Origin: Thermoleophilia bacterium
GTDB lineage: Bacteria > Actinomycetota > Thermoleophilia > Gaiellales > JAICJC01
Length of the DNA stretch: 34,034 bases
Assembly: GCA_025927685.1 (NCBI GenBank)
Contig: JAICKX010000021.1
Coordinates: 1 to 34,034, forward strand
Direction of reading: 5' to 3'
Shown here: positions 29,180 to 34,034 of the stretch, piece after piece
Layout: each line of letters opens with the position of its first letter
Numbering within the stretch: the first letter of the stretch is position 1
Notes under the pieces: generated by a model
What the model was told of the DNA's origin: nothing
Database searches by the model: none
What the model saw: the letters and a program-made list of their open reading frames with translations, nothing else
Program-made: the position numbers and the translations under genes

Positions 29180-31524
29180 GCCGTGCCTCCTTTCTCCATT
29201 GCGCGCCAGACCGTCTCCGGCTGGAGCGGCATGTCGAGGTCGCGGACGCCGAGCGCGTGGCAGACGGCGCCGACCACGGCCGGCGTCGAGGCGATCGTCC
29301 CCGCCTCGCCGATGCCCTTCACGCCGAGCGGATTCGTCGGCGAGGGCGTGACCGTGCGGTGCGTCTGGATCGACGGGATCTCGACGGCCGACGGGATCAC
29401 GTACTCCACCAGCGATCCGGTCAGGAGCTGGCCGTTGGCGTCGTAGACGGCGCCCTCGTAGAGTGCCTGGCCGATCCCGTGGGCGACGCCGCCGTGCACC
29501 TGGCCGTCGACGATCATCGGGTTGACGACGTTGCCACAGTCGTCGACCGCGATGTAGCTCGTGATCTCGACCTTGCCCGTCTCCTCGTCGACCTCCACCT
29601 CGCAGCCGTGGGCCCCGAACGGGAAGACGCAGTTCGGCGGGTCGAAGAACACCGTCTCGTCGAGCCCGGGCGTCACGCCTTCGGGCATCTCGAACGCCTG
29701 CCACGCCCGGAACGCGACCTCCTGCATCGTGACGCTCTTGTCCGGGCTGCCCTTGACCGAGAACGTGCCGCCCGAGAACTCGAGGTCGTCCGCCGCCGCT
29801 TCGAGCATCTGGGCCGCCACGAGCCGGGCCTTCTCCCGCACCTTCGTCGCCGCCAGGTGGACGGCGGTGCCGCCCACCGCGAGGCTCCGGCTCCCGTAGG
29901 TTCCGAGCCCGTACGGCGCAAAGGCGGTGTCGCCGTGGATCACCTCGACGTCGTCGAACGGGATGCCGAGCTCGGTCTCGACGATCTGCGACCAGGACGT
30001 CGCGTGCCCCTGACCGTGCGGCGAGGTGCCGGTGATGACCGTCACCTTGCCCGTCGGGTGCATGCGCACGGTCGAGCTCTCCCAGCCGCCCGGCGTCAGG
30101 CCGAGCGCGCTTCGGGCCACGTCCGACGGCACGAAGCCGCACACCTCGACGTACGTCGAGAGCCCGCGCCCGAGGCGCTTCCCGCGCGCCGCCGCCTCCT
30201 GCCGGCGCCGCTCGAAGTCCGCCTTCGAGTCGGACAGCTCGAGCAGCTTGGCGAGCGTCCCCTCGTAGTCGCCGGAGTCGTACATGAGCCCGATCGCGGT
30301 CGTGAACGGGAACTCCTGGGGGAAGTTCCGGCGGCGCACCTCGGTGCGGCTCATGCCGAGCTCGAGCGCCAGGATGTCCATGATCCGCTCGATCGCATGG
30401 GTGGCCTCGGGCCGCCCGGCGCCGCGCAGGGCGTCCGTGGGCACCGTGTTCGTGTAGACGTTCGTGACGGTGACGTCGACCTCCGGGATCGCGTACGCGC
30501 CCGGCGACATGAGCAGGGTCAGCTGCGAGATGAGCGGCGTCAGCATCTGCAGGTAGGAGCCGTAGTCCTGGACGTAGTGGGCCCGCATCGCGAGCACCTT
30601 CCCGTCCGTGGTCGCCGCCAGCTCCATGTGTGCGTCCTGAGCGCGACCGTGGCAGGTCGCGAGCATCGCCTCGGAACGCTCCTCGATCCACTTCACCGGC
30701 GCTCCGATCTTGCGCGACGCCGCCGCCGCGACGAACTCCTCGGCGTAGGCGTTCAGCTTCGAGCCGAAGCCGCCGCCCACGTCCGGCGCGATCGCCCGCA
30801 CCTTGGCCTCGCTCACGCCGCACACGATCGCCAGGAAGGTGCGCAGGAAGTGCGGCACCTGGGTCGAGCTGTGGACGGTGAGCTCGTCCGAGGCCGTGTT
30901 CCAGTCCGCCACCACACCGCGGGTCTCGATCGGGACGTGGATGAGGCGCTGGTTTCGGATCGTCTGCTTCACGACCACGTCGGCCTTCGCGAAGGCGTCG
31001 TCCACGTTGTCGGTGCTGTGGGCGAGCACGAGCGCGACGTTCGAGTCGAGCTCCTCGTGCACCCTGGGCGCACCGTCGGCCAGGGCCTCCTCGGGTGTGA
31101 CGACGGCGGGGAGCGGGGAGTAGGAGATCTCGATCATCGCGGCGGCGTCGGCCGCCGCGTACCGGTCGCTCGCGAGCACGACCGCGACCGGCTCGCCCGC
31201 ATGGCGAACGCGGCCCTTGGCCAGCGGCGGCCGGACGGGGTGCACCATCTCGCCGGTCGGGTTCGACGCGCACGGGACGCCGGCCGCGAACTCGAGATCC
31301 TCGCCGGTGAGGACGGCGGTGACGCCCGGCATCGCCTTCGCCTGTGACGTCTCGATGGCGGTGATGTCCGCATGGGCGTGCGTGCTTCGCACGATCGCCA
31401 TGTGCTGCATCCCGGGAAGCTTCAGGTCGTCAACGTACCGGCCCTTGCCCGTGAGGAGCTTCCTGTCCTCCTTGCGGTGGACGGCCTGCCCGATGCCCTT
31501 CGACTGCTCGCTCGCGATCGCCAT
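29176..31524 (-). CDS. Large molybdopterin subunit, form II CoxL-like
   Basis: A 782-residue xanthine-oxidase family large subunit. The active-site loop is ALRGAGR at 365-371. True form I CO dehydrogenases carry AYRCSFR with the Cu-binding cysteine; this protein lacks that cysteine and matches form II-like (AYRGAGR) homologues. The essential glutamate is in GIGEAGTIASTP (about 740). The enzyme hydroxylates a still unknown carbon substrate with water as oxygen source and passes electrons to CoxS and CoxM. The ATG overlaps the coxS stop in TGATG. No form I maturation genes are in the window. I avoid the symbol coxL. Confidence 0.88.
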   Translation of the reverse strand: MAIASEQSKGIGQAVHRKEDRKLLTGKGRYVDDLKLPGMQHMAIVRSTHAHADITAIETSQAKAMPGVTAVLTGEDLEFAAGVPCASNPTGEMVHPVRPPLAKGRVRHAGEPVAVVLASDRYAAADAAAMIEISYSPLPAVVTPEEALADGAPRVHEELDSNVALVLAHSTDNVDDAFAKADVVVKQTIRNQRLIHVPIETRGVVADWNTASDELTVHSSTQVPHFLRTFLAIVCGVSEAKVRAIAPDVGGGFGSKLNAYAEEFVAAAASRKIGAPVKWIEERSEAMLATCHGRAQDAHMELAATTDGKVLAMRAHYVQDYGSYLQMLTPLISQLTLLMSPGAYAIPEVDVTVTNVYTNTVPTDALRGAGRPEATHAIERIMDILALELGMSRTEVRRRNFPQEFPFTTAIGLMYDSGDYEGTLAKLLELSDSKADFERRRQEAAARGKRLGRGLSTYVEVCGFVPSDVARSALGLTPGGWESSTVRMHPTGKVTVITGTSPHGQGHATSWSQIVETELGIPFDDVEVIHGDTAFAPYGLGTYGSRSLAVGGTAVHLAATKVREKARLVAAQMLEAAADDLEFSGGTFSVKGSPDKSVTMQEVAFRAWQAFEMPEGVTPGLDETVFFDPPNCVFPFGAHGCEVEVDEETGKVEITSYIAVDDCGNVVNPMIVDGQVHGGVAHGIGQALYEGAVYDANGQLLTGSLVEYVIPSAVEIPSIQTHRTVTPSPTNPLGVKGIGEAGTIASTPAVVGAVCHALGVRDLDMPLQPETVWRAMEKGGTA

Positions 31525-31994
31525 CAGACCGTCACCCCCGACGCGGCCGCCCGCACCGCGGCCACGATGTTCTCGTAGCCCGTGCAGCGGCACAGGTTGC
31601 CCTCGAGCCCGCGCCGGATTTCGGCGTCGGACGGGTCGGGATTCGCCTCGAGCAGCTTGATCGCCGCCATGACCATGCCCGGCGTGCAGTAGCCGCACTG
31701 GAGGCCGTGGGTCTCGTGGAACGCGCGCTGCATCGGGTGCAGCTCGCCGTTCGCGGAGACCCCTTCGATCGTTGTCACCTCCGAGCCGTCGGCCTGGACT
31801 GCGAGCACCGTGCACGACTTCACGGCCATCCCGTCCAGCCACACGGTGCACGCGCCGCAGTTCGAGGTGTCGCAGCCCACATGGGTGCCTGTCAGATTCA
31901 GGTGCTCACGGAGGAAGTGCACGAGCAGCGTGCGTGGCTCCACTCCCGTCGCGTGAGACACCCCGTTCACCGAGATGGTGACCGCCCGTTTCAC
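31524..31994 (-). CDS. coxS: [2Fe-2S] small subunit, CoxS-like
   Basis: A 156-residue two-cluster subunit. The N-terminal plant-ferredoxin cluster uses C41, C46, C49 and C61 ([13 protein letters not shown]), the C-terminal cluster C100, C103, C135 and C137 (CGYC, CRC). It relays electrons from the molybdenum site to FAD. AAGGAG lies 5 nt before the GTG start. It is the first gene of the operon coxS-coxL-coxM-coxG, whose promoter was not found in the upstream region. Confidence 0.92.
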   Translation of the reverse strand: MKRAVTISVNGVSHATGVEPRTLLVHFLREHLNLTGTHVGCDTSNCGACTVWLDGMAVKSCTVLAVQADGSEVTTIEGVSANGELHPMQRAFHETHGLQCGYCTPGMVMAAIKLLEANPDPSDAEIRRGLEGNLCRCTGYENIVAAVRAAASGVTV

Positions 31995-32123
31995 CGGATC
32001 TCCTTCCGCAGGGAGCCTGGATACGAGTGCGCGGCATGGTCTACACCCTGGCCAACACCGCTGCAAGTGGCTCCGAGCAATTTCCCCAACCGTAAAGGAA
32101 TCGTATGGACTCCTGGCAACTCA

Positions 32124-32152
32124 TTGACGCCCGTCCCGGGGTCGGCTATCTG
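32124..32152 (+). promoter_or_regulatory. Promoter TTGACG, 17-bp spacer, TATCTG
   Basis: A near-consensus pair at 32124-32129 and 32147-32152 in the gap between the cox-type operon and the phosphoesterase gene. It drives the plus strand, with a start near 32159. Confidence 0.65.
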
Positions 32153-32167
32153 GAGGGTATTGGGCAC

Positions 32168-32204
32168 GGCGCCGCCGACTGTACGGGGGTCACGAGGCGG
32201 CGCC
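32168..32204 (+). promoter_or_regulatory. Leader hairpin
   Basis: Perfect 9-bp stem GGCGCCGCC (32168-32176) and GGCGGCGCC (32196-32204) with a 19-nt loop, just downstream of the promoter at 32124-32152. It would fold at the 5' end of the transcript, ahead of the small ORF at 32231. Confidence 0.55.
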
Positions 32205-32230
32205 GCCCACTTAACCCAGGGGGTCGTCAC

Positions 32231-32410
32231 ATGCTCGTCACACCAATCGCTGCAACGGATCGCACCATGGACGCCAGGATGGCGGCAAAGCACGCCGACG
32301 CCGCGCTCCGGCGCATGACCGTGGTCTCCGCGTCCGGCGATCGGCCGGCGGCGCGTGACGCCAGGCGCTTCGAGTTCGCGCTCGTGCGCCGAATCGCCTC
32401 GGCACAGTAG
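32231..32410 (+). CDS. Small basic protein ORF, 59 residues
   Basis: A 59-residue ORF opening MLVTPIAATDRTMDARMAAK and ending RRFEFALVRRIASAQ, rich in Ala and Arg and probably helical. It follows a good promoter and structured leader, and AGGGGG lies 8 nt before the ATG. An in-frame upstream ATG (32105) would precede the promoter and is unlikely. No family recognised. Confidence 0.5.
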   Translation: MLVTPIAATDRTMDARMAAKHADAALRRMTVVSASGDRPAARDARRFEFALVRRIASAQ

Positions 32411-32426
32411 GAGCCTCTTCCCCCTC

Positions 32427-33359
32427 CTACAGCCGGAATGCCTTGGAAAGGCCGCGAGCCGAGCAGGCCTTTCCGAGGCACCTCCGGATGCCCAGCACGT
32501 TCGCGGTCGTCCGCATGAGCGAGAAGTGGCTGTGGCGTTTCTGCGACACCTTGCCGGCTGGCGTGAACGGGCTGACGACGACGGTGGCGATGTGGCTGTT
32601 TCGGTCCGAGCCCTCGTCGAACGTCAGGAAGAGCGCCGTGTGGCCCGCCCGGTAGGCGCGGGTCTTCACGATCATCCGCACCCAGGCCGACACCCAGAGG
32701 TCGCCGACCGCGACGCCGCAGTCGTGCATGTCGTGGCACAGGTTGGGGGTCACGAACATGTAGGCCGGCGTGCCGCGATGGTCGAGCGCGCTGCGAAGCG
32801 CGCCGGACCGGCGTGAGCCGAGCGGCACGACGTGGCGGCGGCATCGGCGCTCGCCGATCCGGCGGTAGTAGACGGCCGGGTTGTGGCGGGCCGCGTAGAG
32901 CCCCGACGATGTCCGCGCGCAGCGGCCCGGCATCGACTCCTGGTAGACGCGCCACTTCTTGTGGTGCCGGGCGAGCTGCGTGAAGATGCTCGGCCCGCCC
33001 ACCGAGCACTGCTTGGGTGTGCAGTTCTGGCGCAGGCCGTGCGTGGAGCCGCTCGTCATCGCGAGGTAGTTCGGCAGGCTGACGCGGGCGTTGTGGTGGT
33101 AGTCCCCGGCGAGGCCGCAGCGGTGGGCGAGGGCGGTGATGAAGCCGGCGTGGCCCAGGACCTGAGGAAACGGCTTGTTCTCGAGCACGATCACGATCAC
33201 GTGCCGGATCTGCGGCCGCTTGTGCGGCGTCCGGCCGCAGGCGTGTGGCACCAGGAGGTGCGGCTTCACCGTGGTCCCCGCGAGGCCGGTGCTGGGCGCG
33301 GTCGTGCCGCCCGCGAGCAGGGCGAGGCAGATCGCTGCGAGCAGGGCGGCGGTACGCAA
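32427..33359 (-). CDS. Secreted phosphoesterase (phospholipase C/acid phosphatase-like family)
   Basis: A 310-residue exported protein. A signal peptide MRTAALLAAICLALLAGGTTAP precedes the phosphoesterase domain: VIVIVLENKPFPQVLG (compare ENHSFDQ in the family), LPNYLAMTSGSTHG, and FLTFDEGSDRNSHIATVVVSPF, which carries the metal-binding aspartate and histidine. Eight or more cysteines suggest disulfides outside the cell. The likely reaction is hydrolysis of a phosphate ester. A TTG at 33359 is chosen as start because it lies 2 nt after the MscL stop and begins directly at the signal peptide; a longer frame to 33440 would overlap mscL by 79 bp. Confidence 0.8.
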   Translation of the reverse strand: MRTAALLAAICLALLAGGTTAPSTGLAGTTVKPHLLVPHACGRTPHKRPQIRHVIVIVLENKPFPQVLGHAGFITALAHRCGLAGDYHHNARVSLPNYLAMTSGSTHGLRQNCTPKQCSVGGPSIFTQLARHHKKWRVYQESMPGRCARTSSGLYAARHNPAVYYRRIGERRCRRHVVPLGSRRSGALRSALDHRGTPAYMFVTPNLCHDMHDCGVAVGDLWVSAWVRMIVKTRAYRAGHTALFLTFDEGSDRNSHIATVVVSPFTPAGKVSQKRHSHFSLMRTTANVLGIRRCLGKACSARGLSKAFRL

Positions 33360-33361
33360 CG

Positions 33362-33763
33362 CTACGCGGTTCCGACCTCGGCTGTGCAGTAGCTGCACCG
33401 GCGCGCGGCGCGCGGGATCTCGCTCAGGCACTCGGGGCACGGACGTGTTGTCGCCGGCTCGTCCTTGGTGCGGCGGGCCTGGAGCGCGTTCATCGGCTTC
33501 ACCACGAGGAAGAAGACCGCGGCGGCGATGAGGACGAACGCGACGACGGCGTTGATGAACGCCCCGTACAGGAACGTGCTGTTGTTGATGGTGAACTTCA
33601 GCGCGGAAAAGTCGTGGCTGCCGAAGATCGCGGCGATGAGCGGCGTGATGATGTCGGCCACCAGGGCAGTCACCACCGCGCCGAACGCAATCCCGATGAC
33701 GATCGCGACGGCCAGATCGACGACGTTCCCGCGCAGCAGGAATGCCTTGAACTCCGTGAGCAT
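33362..33763 (-). CDS. mscL: Large-conductance mechanosensitive channel with C-terminal zinc ribbon
   Basis: A 133-residue channel protein. The N-terminus LTEFKAFLLRGNVVDLAVAIVIGIAFGAVVTALVADIITPLIAAIFG matches MscL TM1, and TFLYGAFINAVVAFVLIAAAVFFLVVKPMN matches TM2. MscL opens under membrane stretch to release osmolytes. The C-terminal tail is replaced or extended by CPEC (C109, C112) and CSYC (C123, C126), a zinc-ribbon motif. The ATG has GAGGAGG upstream. The stop is 2 bp before the TTG of the phosphoesterase gene. Confidence 0.93.
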   Translation of the reverse strand: MLTEFKAFLLRGNVVDLAVAIVIGIAFGAVVTALVADIITPLIAAIFGSHDFSALKFTINNSTFLYGAFINAVVAFVLIAAAVFFLVVKPMNALQARRTKDEPATTRPCPECLSEIPRAARRCSYCTAEVGTA

Positions 33764-33789
33764 CGAGCCCTCCTCAGGTCGGATGGGGG

Positions 33790-34034
33790 CTAGACGCTAC
33801 CGCGTCGCGCGACCGAGCGCAGGCCGGCGAGGTGCGAGGCGAGCGCGTGATGGAGCTCGCCCGGCAGGCCCGCGCCGTCGGCGAGGGTGGCCCTGAGCCC
33901 CGCGGCGGAGGCCAGCGCCGTGCGCATGAGCCGCGCCCCGCCGTCCTCGCCGAGGTAGGGGAGCGCCCGCCCGAGCGCCGCCGCCGCGGGCGCGTCGTCG
34001 AGGACCTCGGCCGGCGCCAGGCCGCGGGCGGCCA
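33790..34034 (-). CDS. C-terminal part of an unidentified protein (cut by window edge)
   Basis: About 81 residues of an Ala/Leu-rich, probably all-helical C-terminus: LAPAEVLDDAPAAAALGRAL, then PYLGEDGGARLMRTALASAA and GELHHALASHLAGLRSVARRGS, ending at TAG. The start lies beyond the window. No family recognised. Confidence 0.5.
   Translation of the reverse strand, partial: AARGLAPAEVLDDAPAAAALGRALPYLGEDGGARLMRTALASAAGLRATLADGAGLPGELHHALASHLAGLRSVARRGSV

Larger units (their letters stand above)
31995..32230. other. Intergenic region between the cox-type operon and the small ORF
   Basis: No gene. It holds the plus-strand promoter and leader hairpin listed separately. The minus-strand promoter of the cox-type operon should lie here, but I see no pair of boxes I trust. 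Confidence 0.5.

Noticed and set aside
29095-31347. Long plus-strand open frame
   Set aside because: Antisense shadow of the CoxL-like and CoxM-like genes with no recognisable domain.
29176-31524. Calling the large subunit a CO dehydrogenase
   Set aside because: The copper-binding cysteine loop AYRCSFR is not there; the loop is ALRGAGR.
1-34034. tRNA genes, CRISPR arrays, insertion sequences, attachment sites
   Set aside because: None was seen; no regular repeat-spacer pattern, no transposase and no cloverleaf was recognised by eye.

Overview
The window is very GC-rich, has almost no non-coding DNA, uses many GTG and TTG starts, and carries mostly chromosomal housekeeping, metabolic and signalling genes. 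The gene content (form II-type CoxL cluster, HD-GYP/LuxR and GAF-PAS-GGDEF-EAL proteins, VLRF1/baeRF-like protein, class III cyclase-AAA-TPR regulator, a CGCPPGCWCKR-type small protein) and the frequent -10-like boxes 6-8 nt before start codons point to an actinobacterium, most likely an uncultivated soil lineage of Thermoleophilia (Gaiellales/Solirubrobacterales). That placement is inference; there is no rRNA gene. I found no tRNA, CRISPR array, insertion sequence or phage gene.

Layout. 0.1-6.2 kb: short epimerase-like protein, Rieske oxygenase (minus), SnoaL-like protein, PhzF-like protein (minus), UPF0104-type membrane protein, HD-GYP/LuxR protein, second SnoaL-like protein. 6.2-10.5 kb: a degenerate glutamate-racemase homologue coupled to a MetF-like reductase, a lipoprotein L,D-transpeptidase, a 50-residue membrane peptide coupled to an SDR, a 65-residue acidic/basic protein and a DapA-family aldolase. 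10.5-11.2 kb: a good promoter followed by three tiny ORFs with strong ribosome binding sites. 11.2-14.8 kb: FadR-type GntR regulator, FtsH, secreted DUF11-like protein. 14.8-21.5 kb (minus): PALP dehydratase, membrane-anchored protein, 39-residue peptide, MFS exporter, 67-residue Cys-rich protein and ParB-like protein, followed by a large cyclase-ATPase with its own promoter. 21.6-23.6 kb: TetR regulator and the DHA2 drug exporter it probably controls, with a matching palindromic operator at both. 23.6-24.9 kb (minus): a CTG-initiated membrane protein overlapping a VLRF1/baeRF-like gene. 25.1-27.9 kb: c-di-GMP enzyme and a zinc-ribbon protein. 27.8-32.0 kb (minus): coxS-coxL-coxM-coxG molybdenum hydroxylase operon. 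32.1-34.0 kb: a promoter, structured leader and 59-residue ORF, then MscL, a secreted phosphoesterase and a cut gene (all minus).

The most informative whole-window signal is transcriptional. Many genes have a TAnnnT box 6-8 nt upstream of the start codon, as expected for leaderless mRNAs. At several of them the stop codon of the gene before is part of that box. This fixes several start codons (for example the phzF-like GTG and the PALP GTG). Genes with long leaders instead have clear Shine-Dalgarno sequences. The least explained parts are the three-ORF peptide cluster at 10.6-11.2 kb, the pseudo-racemase/MetF pair, and the CTG-started membrane gene whose ribosome binding site lies in a hairpin.
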